The position numbers and the translations under genes are program-made. Below are positions 54,969-64,000 of a stretch of DNA of 64,000 nt, in pieces; position 1 is the first letter of the stretch, and each line of letters begins with the position of its first letter. The notes below the pieces were generated by a model. The model saw nothing but the letters and a program-made list of their open reading frames with translations. It was not told where the DNA came from and made no database searches. The stretch is from Thalassia testudinum (lineage: Eukaryota; Streptophyta; Magnoliopsida; Alismatales; Hydrocharitaceae): the NCBI GenBank assembly GCA_037157565.1, contig JAZHRO010000013.1, positions 30,508,501 to 30,572,500 of the forward strand, written 5' to 3'.

Positions 54969-57780
54969 TGATGAGAACCTCATCATGAGCCATAACTAGC
55001 TCATTTTGACCTAATACAAAGGATAAAAGCTCCTACATAACTCAAGGAAAGACTTAACTCAGAGAATTCTGAGTTTAAGGAGAAAAGGAGTCATAAGGGG
55101 TAAAAATGCAATTTTACTAGTATAATCTGCATACAGGGTAATTCAGGGTCCAAACATAGGTCAAAGCAACCTAATAAGAATAAAAGTGGGATGAGATGAT
55201 CTGACAAGGGCTACAGCAATTCCAAGGAACTAAATGATAATCTGTAACCTTAAAACAAGCCACTTCAATTCACGAGGTTCGAGGTAAAGTAAAAATAGAA
55301 TAAACCCTCTAAAATTCATAGAAAAATAATCTCTAGGGTTTAGAACCTTCAATTTGGCCTTCAGAACCCATTTTGACCTACATTGAGAACCATGCCCAAT
55401 TAATAACTTAATTCGGGTTTTTGCGTAAATTGACCGGTCAAACAAGGTTTAATCTAGAAATAAAATTCACCATCAAATTCCTTAGGTCCTAATTAGTCAT
55501 GTATAAAAACTTGAGCCTAAGAAGAAACCTTCTTGACCAACTTTACACTTTGGTCCTCATATATTTACTTTTTGGCCCTCAACTTTTGAACCCTCACATT
55601 CTGCCCCTAACTCTCCTTCGTTCTTTGCATTCAGGTCCCTCCTGCCAAAACCTGACCAGCACCATGCTCCGGCGACCTTGCGCGGAGCATGGCGCCGCGC
55701 AGGGTAAGGGGGAGGGTCTGGCAAGTAAACCGGGGGTGCCCTGCGTCGTCAGCCGTCGCAGGGACACCCCCCTGGTCGCTGCAACCCACCATACCGGCCG
55801 TGCGAACGCACGGACGGTATGGGTCTCCATCTCCGGCGTCCTTCGGCGAGGGAGACACGTCGTCTCCCTCCGCCCTCCTCTCTGATTCTACCCTATAAGT
55901 ACCCCTCGTCGCTCCACCGTTCGAGGGAGCTCGGTCCTGACGGAGAAAGACCCCCACTTCCTCTCTTCCCACTCCGATAGGAAGCCCTCCAGCTCCGGCG
56001 GCCTCCCCTCTTCCTCCTCGTCGCTCTGCCGCACTACCAGCTGCAGGGTTGCTCTCCCTCGCTCTTCCCGCGCCACGCCGCACCCAGCTGGCGCCTCTTC
56101 GGCCCTCTCCTCGCCGCCGCCCCTTCCCCCGGGCATCTTCTTCTCCGGCGACAGTCGATATGACTGTCGCCTGCTCCGGCCCCTCCTCGTCCTGCTAAGT
56201 AGGTAGAACTCCTCCTCTTCCTCCCCTCTTCCTTTTCCTCACTTTACATCTTTACTGTTACCCCGATCCGACCAATCGCCCTCACCTTCTCCACCTCCGG
56301 CCCCTGCTCCGGCGACCCGCTCCCATCACTCCAGCAACCCACACGGCTCGCCGACCACCGCAGAACCTCCGCCTCCTCACCTTGATCAACCTCCGCCCTT
56401 CCACTTCCCCCAAATCACCCTCTGCAACTCCACCGAACAAACCCATCTCCTAACCTGCAGTTTGACCTAGGGCGGCCCTTAGGCTCCGCCCCGCCGCCTG
56501 CACACCCCCTGACCACCTTCGCCGTGCCACGGCGAAGGTCCTCCGCGTTTCTGATTGGACCGAGAGGCCGTTTCTCTGTGGGCAGGTACCTGCGCTCGCC
56601 GCCGCCATTGTTGAAGCGAAGCAGCTTCTTCACCTGCTGCCCCAGGTGCGCCACGCCCAGGTCACGCCCCCAGGCTGCGCGAGGTGTCTTCGCAAAGCGT
56701 TAGGCTGCAGTTGAGGCGAAGCCCTCGCGCGAAGCCCTCGTGCGAAGCCTCGACCGCCGCTGCCTCCTCCGCGCAGGCGTCAAATTGGGGTGGGACATTT
56801 AGTCCCACCTCGGAAGGCTCTGAAGGAGCGCAGCGGTATAAAGTGGAAAAGTGCTGGAGGCTTATTGCCTCAGCACACGGGGTGAGGTCCCCTTCACCCG
56901 CCCGATTACCCGGTCTCGCCCGCACTCATGCCTCGCGGACCTGGCCCGACCCTACTTAGCCTGACCTGCACTCCTCGCCCACCACGCACGCCGGTGGGCC
57001 TGGACCCGGGCTTGACCCGTACCCGACTACCCGGTAGCTCTGGGAGAGCTTTCCGAAGAGCGGCATCTGTGAGAGAGAAACGCGGGGGGGGGAGAGGGTA
57101 GAGTAGGTTTTTGCCCGCTGACGAAAACTTCGAAGAGTGCAGGCACAGGTGAAGAAGAAGAACCGGAGAAGAAAACTGACGGAAGAAGAGCAGCCAGGAC
57201 TGCTCGAAGCAAAGAGGAAAAGGCGAAGAAGAAGACGAGCAAGGCAGAGAGAAGAAGGACGACGAAAGCTGAAGGAAGAAGGAGCACCGAGCGGCACTGT
57301 AACAGCGGCGGTTTAAGTCGTCTGATTGGAAAACCAGACGACATCCTGAAGGCAAAGAAGGAGAAGGAAGGCGAGGCAGAGGAGAACACAGAGAGGCCAA
57401 GTGAAGACTCTACAGAAGAAGACGAGCAAGACCGCTCTACAGAAGAAAAAGGAAGAGACGAGCAGAAACAAGAGCTGAAAGAAGAAGAAGAACATCACCA
57501 CTGCAGATAAAGAAGAAGAACGAAGGAAGAAAGCAGAAGATCTGAGAAGGAGAGGATAAGCAAAGAGAGAAGAAGAAAGAAGCCAACAAATTCTCTCTCT
57601 CTCTTTATTTTTTGTAAAAGAAACTTTGTACCCCTAGAATACAACTTGCTCCCTGAGTTCGACCTCGGGAACTCTTTTATTTTCCGAGTAAAAAATTTAT
57701 ATATTTGAAATGATGGCAATAACTGGCTATACCACAACGCTATAACAAAACCCGGTTATACACGCCCTGCCAACGTTTCA
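54969..57780 (+). repeat. 3' LTR of element A (2812 bp)
   Basis: Matches the 5' LTR throughout. Differences seen include scattered substitutions, a 9-bp indel at about 56097 (CTCTTCGGCC present here, absent in the 5' LTR), and fewer CT units near 57595. TATA box at 55893-55901. Inverted repeat at 56147-56171. Confidence 0.92.
56802..56843 (+). promoter_or_regulatory. USE + 24 bp + TATA box, element A 3' LTR
   Basis: GTCCCACCTCG at 56802-56812, 24 bp, TATAAAG from 56837. The first run of at least four T is at 57108-57112. Same geometry as the 5' LTR, expected because the two LTRs are copies. Confidence 0.45.
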
Positions 57781-58890
57781 CAGATGAAGTCAAGGAAGAT
57801 GGATCCGCCACAGGTATGGCTGTCGGACAATGAGGAGTAGGGATGGTCGTCGGATGTCGAGGAGCCTACGGCCGTGAGGGGAAGATAGGAATTAGGGGTA
57901 TTCACGACCGAAATCGAGCGTGAGGAGGTCGAGGAGGTGTCAGCTCCTTTAAATAGAGCTTTAGATGTCGGTTAGGGCTTGGGAAGCAAGCTTCCCATGC
58001 TTGGAAGGTCACCGGCAATGGAAGTTGTTGAGATACCCATATCTCTCATGCGTTCGCATGAGAGATTGGGAGGGAATCAAATCTCAAATAGGGGTTCATA
58101 CTGACGGGAATTTCTCAGAGGATCTTCCTTCCAATTTTGGAAGAGATCCTCCAAGCAATCAGGGAGAACTTTCAAGTTGAAGGTCACTGAAGTAGATTTC
58201 CTCCGCAATAATGGTAGAGGGACCTACTTGTGAAGACGACGAGAAAGCTAGGGGGCTGTTAGTAAGGGTTTTTGAAGGTTAAGGGTAGAATGTAATCAGG
58301 CTGGACGTTTTCGCAAACTAGGTCAAGGCAAACTCATCTTGGATCCAAATTTTGGTACAAACCTAATTTGGACCTAAGGAATCCAATGGTAAAGTTGAAT
58401 TTTGGGTTTGACCATGTTTGACCAGGAAATTTATGCAAAAACCTAATTTAGAGTAAATTTGTCTAATACCCCATTCTAGGTCAAGATGGATTCTAATGGC
58501 CAAATTTAAGGTACTAATCCCTAGAGAATATTTTTCTATAATTTTTAAAGGGTTTAAGTGAATTTTATCCTGACCAGAACCTTGGTTAATTAAGTGGGTC
58601 TGTTTTTAGGGTTTCAAGAAGTTATTTAATTCACATAACACATACAAACCATTTTCTGTCAAATCCAACCCACTTGTTATCTTATTAAGACCATTTGACG
58701 TTTGTTTAGCCCTTGAGAAAACTCGTGGTTGTACTGCATTGGTAAAATTACAGTTTTACCCCTAGTTTCTTGTGTTTCTCTCCAAAAGGTTATGCAGTGA
58801 ATTATGACCTTTAGTTGGTTATGTAGGAGCATTTAATCTCTTCATTGGATCAAAATGAGATAATTAGGGCTCATGATGGTGTTCCCATCC
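57781..58890 (-). mobile_element. LTR 'M' (minus strand), 5' part, right of element A
   Basis: The reverse complement begins near GGATGGGAACACCATCATGA and continues with the family order: CCTACATAACCAACTAAAGG, GTCAAATGGTCTTAATAAG, CCTTAGGTCC. A TATA-like CTATTTAAA lies at 57957-57949. Its sequence resumes in 43965-42331 once A is removed. The first two bases of the LTR are altered. Confidence 0.8.
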
Positions 58891-59396
58891 TACCCCCATG
58901 CTTAGCTTTTGCTAGTCCCTTAGCAAAATTTTAAGGTTTTAACTTTGATTCTAGACCATGCAATCCTTTGATGCTAAAAAACTGTGATGTGTGCTTTCTT
59001 CTGTAGATTAGGTTAGAATGTCGATAGTAGACCTAGAGGTACTCAAGTACCAACCAAGATCTGGACCTGACCAGCTTTAGCCTCAGTCTACCGCGAAGGT
59101 TTTTAAGGCCCACAGGAACTATCCTATGGTTCATTGAACTCCGCGGTTAAAGCACCTGTGCTTGTAACATATTTTAGCCTCGGTTCAATTTGCAGTGCAT
59201 TTTTGTAAGAGAGAGATAGATGAATTTTCTTTATTTTTGGAGATATTTCTCTCTCTTTTCTTTTTATTTCTAGCTTCGGATTGGCTTCATAACACGATCT
59301 ATATCAGAGTCCTAGTCCCCATCATCAATCCTCGAAGGGTCCCTCGCAATCGATGCTTCGAGGTAGTACCGCCCATGGCAACCCCCAGAACCCTGG
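58891..59396 (-). mobile_element. 3' end of internal region of element M with polypurine tract
   Basis: The minus strand reads the same 3' sequence as element A: the CCATGGGCGGTACTACCTCG unit, a CTAAAATAT block, TTTTGCTAAGGGACTAGC, then GCATGGGGGTA directly before LTR M. The position of the polypurine tract shows that M's LTR is its 3' LTR. The rest of M is displaced by element P at 59397. Confidence 0.75.
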
Positions 59397-59420
59397 TGAT
59401 GGGAACACCATCATGAGCCC

Positions 59421-62141
59421 TGATGAGAACCTCATCATGAGCCATAACTAGCTCATTTTGACCTAATACAGAGAATAAAAGCTCCTACATAACCTTAGAA
59501 AGGCTTGGCTCAGAGAGATTCTGAGTTTGCAAAGAAAACATAAACTGAGGGCTAAAAATGCAATTTCACCAATCAAATCTGAAAACAGGGTAACTCAGGG
59601 TCCAAACATAGGTCAAAATAACCTAATAAGAAGAAAAGTGGGATGAAATAACTCAACAAGGGCTACAGCAACTCCGAAAAACTAAATGATAATCTGTAAC
59701 CCTAAAACAAACCCACTTCAATTCACGAGGCTCGAGGAAAAGTAAAAATAGAATAAACCCTCTAAAATTCATATAAAAATAATCTCTAGGGTTTAGAACC
59801 TTCAATTTGGCCTTAGGAACCCATCTTGACCTACATTGAGAGCCATGCCCAATTAACAACTTAATTTGGGTTTTTACATAAATTGACCAGTCAAACAAGG
59901 TTTAATCTAGAAATAAAATTCACCATCAGATTCCTTAGGTCCTAATTAGTCATGTATAAAAACTTGAGCCTAAGAAGAAACCTTCTTGACCAACTTTACA
60001 CTTTGGTCCTCATATATTTACTTTTTGGCCCTCAACTTTTGAACCCTCACATTTTGGCCCCTAACTCTCCTTCGTTCTTTGCGTTCAGGTCCCTCCTGCA
60101 AAACCTGTCCAGCACCATGCTTCGGCGACCTTGCGCGGAGCATGGCGTCACGCAGGGTGAGGGAGGGAGCCTGCCAAGTCAAATGGGGGTGCCCTGCGTC
60201 GTCAGCCATCGCAGGAACACCCCCCTGATGGCTGCAACCACCCATACCGGCCGTGCGAACGCACGGACGGTATGGGTATCCTTCCTCCGGTGTCCTCCGG
60301 CGAGGGAGACACGTCGTCTCCCTCCGCCCTCCTCTCTGGTTCTGCCCCTATAAATACTCCCGTCGCTCCGCCGTTCTTCCTAGCTCGATCCTGACGGAGA
60401 ATCACCCACAACTATCTTCTCTTCCCACTCCGGCAGGCACCTAGCGAGCTCCGGCGAGCTCCCTTTCCTTTCCTCTTCGCTCTGCCACAAAACCAGTGGC
60501 AGAGACTTCTTCCTGATCCTCCTCCGCGTCGCGCAAATACCCGCGCGCGCTGCTTCAGCCCCGTCGTCGCCGCCGTCCTTCCCCACTGGGTATCTTCTTC
60601 TCCGGCGACAGTCGATACGACTGTCGCCCTCCTCCTCCCCCTTCGTCCCTGCAAGTAAGTTAGAATTACTTCCCTTCCTCTCCTCTTTCTTTTCCCTATT
60701 TCAATTTGTTCAATTAAGCCCTCGACCGACCCTGACCATCGTCACCCCCTTCATCTCCGGCCACACTCCAGCGACCCGCTCCCATCACTCCAGCAACCCA
60801 CACGGCTCGTCGACCCCCGCAGAACCTTCGCCTCCTCACCCTGATCATCCTCCGCCCTTCCACTTCCCCCGAATCGTCCTCTGCAACTCCACCGAACAAA
60901 CCCATCTTGCCACCTGCAGTTTGACCTTGGGCGGCCCTTAGGCTCCGCCTCGCCACCTGCAGACCCTCCGACCACCTTCGCCGTGCTACGGCGAAGGTCC
61001 TCCGCGCATCTGGTTAGGCCAAGAGGCTGTTTCTTTGTGGGCAGGTACTTCGCTCGCCGCCACCATTAACGAGTGAAGAAGCTCCTTTGACCTGCTGCTC
61101 CAGGCGCGCCGCGCCCAGATCAGGCTCCCAGGCTGTGCGGGGTATCTTCGCGAAGTGCCAGGCTGCAGTTGGGGCGAAGCCCTCGCGCGAAGCCTCGACT
61201 GTCGCTGCCTCCTCCGCGCGGGCGTCCAATTAAGGTGGGACATTTAGTCCCACCTCGGAAACTCGCAGAGGCGCGCGGGCGCTTAAAGGCAAAAAGTGCC
61301 TTAAGCTGTTTGCCTAGTTCACAGGGTGAGGTCCCCTTCACCCGCCCGATTACCCGGCCTCGTCCGCGCTCACGCCCCGCGGACCTGGCTCCGACCCGAT
61401 TAGCTCGACCTGCACTCCTCGCCCACTACCGCACGCCGGTGGGCCTGGACCCGGGCGAGACCCGCGTACCCGATTACCCGGTTGCTCTGGGAGAGCTTTC
61501 CTAAGAGCGAATTCTGAGAGAGAGAGACGCAGGGGGAGGGTAGAGTAGGTTTTGCCCTCTGACGAAAACCTTGAAGTGTGCAGGCACAGGTGAAGAAGAA
61601 GAAGAAGGACTGCGGAAGAAAAAGAAGAAGGAGAAGAAGAGAACACAAAGAAGAAGAAGACGAAAGCTAAGGGAGACACTGTAGCAGCAGCGGTTTAAGT
61701 CGTCTGATTGCAAATTCAGACGACGTCTTGAAGGCAGGGAAGAAGAAGAAAAGAAGAAGCAGGACCGCGGCAAAGAAGAGGAAAGACAAGAAAGAAGAAA
61801 AAAGAAGAGGAAGAAGATCTGAAGAAAAAGAAAGAAAGAAAACAAGGAAGAACAGAAGATAGAAGAAGAAGAGCACGAGAGGAAGAGAAGAGAAGACAAA
61901 GAGGAAGAAAGAAGAGAAAATGGAGAAGCCAAATTTTCATCTCTCTCTCTCTCTCTCTCTCTATTTTTGTAATAAGAAATACTGTACTTCTAGAATACAA
62001 CTTGCACCCTGAGTTCGACCTCGGGAACTCTTTTATTTCCGAGTAATAAATTTTTAATTGTAACGGCAACCGTAGAGCCGTCTTATTCTATACTACAATG
62101 ACTCTACTATAAGAGACGTGTCGCGGTTGTCCCCGTTAACA
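59421..62141 (+). mobile_element. solo Athila-type LTR 'S' (2721 bp), TSD AGCCC
   Basis: Starts TGATGAGAACCTCATCATGA and ends CCCGTTAACA. AGCCC stands on both sides (59416-59420 and 62142-62146). TATA box CTATAAATA at 60348-60356; R hairpin at 60604-60628; donor-like CAAGTAAGTT follows; USE module at 61247. It is close to the LTRs of A but diverged. No interior is attached, so it is a recombination product. Confidence 0.85.
61247..61288 (+). promoter_or_regulatory. USE + 24 bp + TATA-like box, solo LTR S
   Basis: GTCCCACCTCG at 61247-61257, 24 bp, CTTAAAG at 61282-61288. The 24-bp spacer has diverged from the A copy in many positions, yet its length is unchanged. The first run of at least four T is at 61550-61553. 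Confidence 0.4.
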
Positions 62142-62475
62142 AGCCCTAACTAGCTCATTTTGACCCAAAAAAGAGAACAAAAGCTCTTACATAACCAACT
62201 AGAGGTCCTAATTCAATGAATAACCATTCTAAGATGAAAGCAAGAAACAAGGGGTAAAACTGCAATTTTACCATTGCAGTACAACAACGAGTTTTCTCAA
62301 GGGCAAAACATAGGTCAAATGGTCTTAATAAGATAAAAAGTGGGTTCAAAACATAGGTCAACGGGGCACACTCACGCACAACTCCAGGCATCTAATTTGT
62401 GTCCAAGGCTGAAGCTGCAGCTGCAATCGAACGAAGTTCCCTGCCGCAGGCGCGCACGAGGAGGGTGGGCTGATA

Positions 62476-62517
62476 GTCCCACCTCGGAACTGGACGAAGC
62501 GCCGCGCCCACATAAAT
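62476..62517 (+). promoter_or_regulatory. USE + 24 bp + TATA-like box, element P LTR
   Basis: GTCCCACCTCG at 62476-62486, 24 bp, CATAAAT at 62511-62517. The surrounding sequence is much diverged. A TTTTT lies between the TATA-like box and the predicted start; after the start the first run of at least four T is at 62770-62773. The GGGTGAG...CTCACCC stem is one pair longer than in A. Confidence 0.4.
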
Positions 62518-63377
62518 TGTTTTTCTACATTGGGCTCTTCACCTCCTACTCACGGGGTGAGGTCCCCTCTCACCCGACCTGACGCCTCATCCGTGACCAC
62601 CCCCTGTGGACTTGGTGATCCAACCCGACCCAGCACACCTCACTTACCACCGCACACCGGTGGGCTTGGTCCCGGGCAAGTGCCCGACCTGATTACCTGA
62701 GAAAGTAGCTTTGGGAGAGCGAACCTAAGAGAGAAAGAGGAGAATAGAGCGCGCGCGGGTAGGGGTAGGTTTTGCTTTGCCAAGGAAGAAGAAGGAGGAG
62801 GCCGAAGAGGAAGCTAAGGAGCAAAAGAGCTGCAGTAGGGAGAGGAAGGAAAAGGCTGAAGGCAGAAGAAGAAGAAGGAGTTGAAGAGAAAGAGAAAGAA
62901 AAGGAGAAGAAGCTGAAGGAAGAAGAAGATTAAAGCTCAAGACAGAGAAGAAGGCTGAGGAAGAGAAAGGCTAAGGCACAAAATCAGAAAAAGAGAAGGA
63001 AAGAAGAAGAAGAAAGAAAATAGTTGACAGAGATAGAGACAGAGAAGAAGGAGAAGAAAGAAGATCAAGCACTGCAGCATCCACATTTTAAGGCATCTAA
63101 TTCACAAATCAGACGTCCAATTTTGTGTTTATTCACATACATTGATTTCTTTAATCTTCTATGCTTATATTTATCTTTTTTCACTATAACTTTGATTTTT
63201 ATTGCATATTATATTCAAATTCTCAAGTTGTAATCTTGATTTCTAAATCCTAATTTGTTCCCTGTGTTTGACCTTGGACTTAAACTTTGAGTAATAAATT
63301 GTATTTGTTTCGAATGCTTTTTCGACTGTACTACAACGTGACTTTTTTAAAACTCGATCAAGCGCTCCCAAACATTT

Positions 63378-63395
63378 TGGCGCCGTTGCCAGGGA
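63378..63395 (+). other. primer binding site (tRNA-Asp type), element P
   Basis: TGGCGCCGTTGCCAGGGA, one base different from the site of element A. Confidence 0.8.
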
Positions 63396-64000
63396 CAACG
63401 GGCGATTTAGAAATCTTGATTACAATTACTGACTTGATACTAACTTGAGATATCTCTTTTGTGTGATTGTTTCAGGGGAGAAGATTCAAAGGAAGATGGC
63501 CGCATAGCAAACACGCCTGGGGTAGGTAATTTCTAATTAATCTCTTTCTCTTAAGCCCCTCATTCTAAAAAGGAAAAAACAAGATAAAATCAATTAGGGT
63601 TACCTGCTTTCCATCTCTAGCTAATTCACCAAAGTTGCCTGATTTGATTTCAACAACAAATAATGATTTATGCGCCCATTTATGGTAACTAGGGCTACCA
63701 CCTTCTTGATTGAGCCCTAGATACCATATTTTGGCAACTAAATTTGACCAAAATTAGAGCCAAATTAAGGATTTTAATTTAGGGTTTTAGAGGCACACCT
63801 TCATAAGCAAGAATCAACTCTCCAAAAGAGGTGTGCCTAAACCTTGGTTGAAGAGACTTATTTAAGAAAACCCTAAAAATTCAGGCTCTTAATCTCACTT
63901 GAATCCTAAAAGAAAGGACCTAAAACTTCTCAAAGGACAAATAGGTGAAGTTGACCCCCTTGTTGGGTCAACCAACCTTGAAATTAGGTTACTTTTGCAC
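63396..64000 (+). other. leader of element P, runs off the window
   Basis: Collinear with the leader of element A (for example the ACCTGCTTTCCAT block and GTTGACCCCCTTG near the end). No gag frame is reached before base 64000. Confidence 0.65.

Larger units (their letters stand above)
43966..57780 (+). mobile_element. full-length Athila-type Ty3/gypsy retrotransposon 'A' (13.8 kb)
   Basis: Two nearly identical LTRs (43966-46770 and 54969-57780) enclose an 8.2-kb interior with a primer site, one gag-pol frame and a polypurine tract. Flanks CGGAT (43961-43965) and CAGAT (57781-57785) agree in four of five bases. Order in the polyprotein is GAG, protease, reverse transcriptase, RNase H, integrase, which is Ty3/gypsy. 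DLGAS at the protease active site, the sequence of the reverse transcriptase and a tRNA-Asp-type primer site place it with Athila. No env-like frame follows integrase. It inserted into LTR M, whose two halves lie immediately outside. Confidence 0.92.
59397..63374 (+). mobile_element. 5' LTR of element 'P', interrupted by solo LTR S
   Basis: TGATGGGAACACCATCATGA at 59397-59420 continues at 62147 with TAACTAGCTCATTTTGACCC, and the LTR ends at about 63374, just before a primer site. Without S (and one copy of AGCCC) it is about 1.25 kb, less than half the length of the A LTRs. The part with the pol II TATA box and the R hairpin is missing, but the USE module is kept. The element continues beyond base 64000. 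Confidence 0.75.

Overview
The window is nuclear DNA of a flowering plant. Evidence: GT-AG split genes of plant families (a REM-type B3 transcription factor, an alpha/beta hydrolase, an IQM-type calmodulin-binding exon) sit in a matrix of plant retrotransposons (Athila-type Ty3/gypsy, Ty1/copia-like, LINE, hAT, Tourist-like MITE). A GC-rich first exon in the B3 gene and an AT-rich intergenic background would suit a monocot, but that is a guess. I saw no bacterial genes, CRISPR arrays or rRNA.

Layout. 1-2.0 kb: decayed LINE. 4.3-6.5 kb (minus): six clean exons of an alpha/beta hydrolase with no C-terminal exons in the window. 7.5-13.9 kb: a second decayed LINE split by two later insertions, a solo LTR (7771-9010, duplicated ATTGT) and a non-autonomous hAT element (10267-13024, duplicated ATTGGGAC) that carries an IQM gene fragment. 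About 15.1-16.0 kb (minus): a possible small membrane-protein gene. 16-27 kb: AT-rich gene-poor DNA with diverged duplications, probable LTR fragments and two unassigned reading frames. 28.2-29.6 kb (minus): a 5'-truncated B3 paralogue. 31.9-38.3 kb (minus): an apparently intact four-exon, two-B3-domain gene of 363 residues, with a 2.24-kb GAG-only LTR element in intron 3 and a Tourist-like MITE in intron 2.

39.6-64 kb is a nest of LTR retrotransposons. A gypsy-type element (39.6-41.1 kb) is cut by LTR 'L' (41125-42330). That is cut by a minus-strand LTR 'M' (42331-58890), which is itself split by a full-length Athila element 'A' (43966-57780; LTRs of about 2.8 kb, tRNA-Asp-type primer site, one gag-pol frame with six stops and no frameshift). 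The internal part of M (58891-59396) is cut by element 'P' (LTR from 59397, primer site at 63378, runs off the window). The LTR of P holds a solo LTR 'S' (59421-62141, duplicated AGCCC).

Most notable observation. All five LTR copies that retain the region (A twice, S, M, P) carry a plant snRNA-type upstream sequence element with one mismatch (GTCCCACCTCG), then exactly 24 bp, then a TATA-like box. About 234-246 nt after the predicted start comes the first run of four or more T. That is the geometry of a plant U6-type RNA polymerase III unit. It is separate from the ordinary TATA box about 0.9 kb upstream, and the shortened LTR of P keeps only this module. This is inferred from sequence alone and needs expression data.
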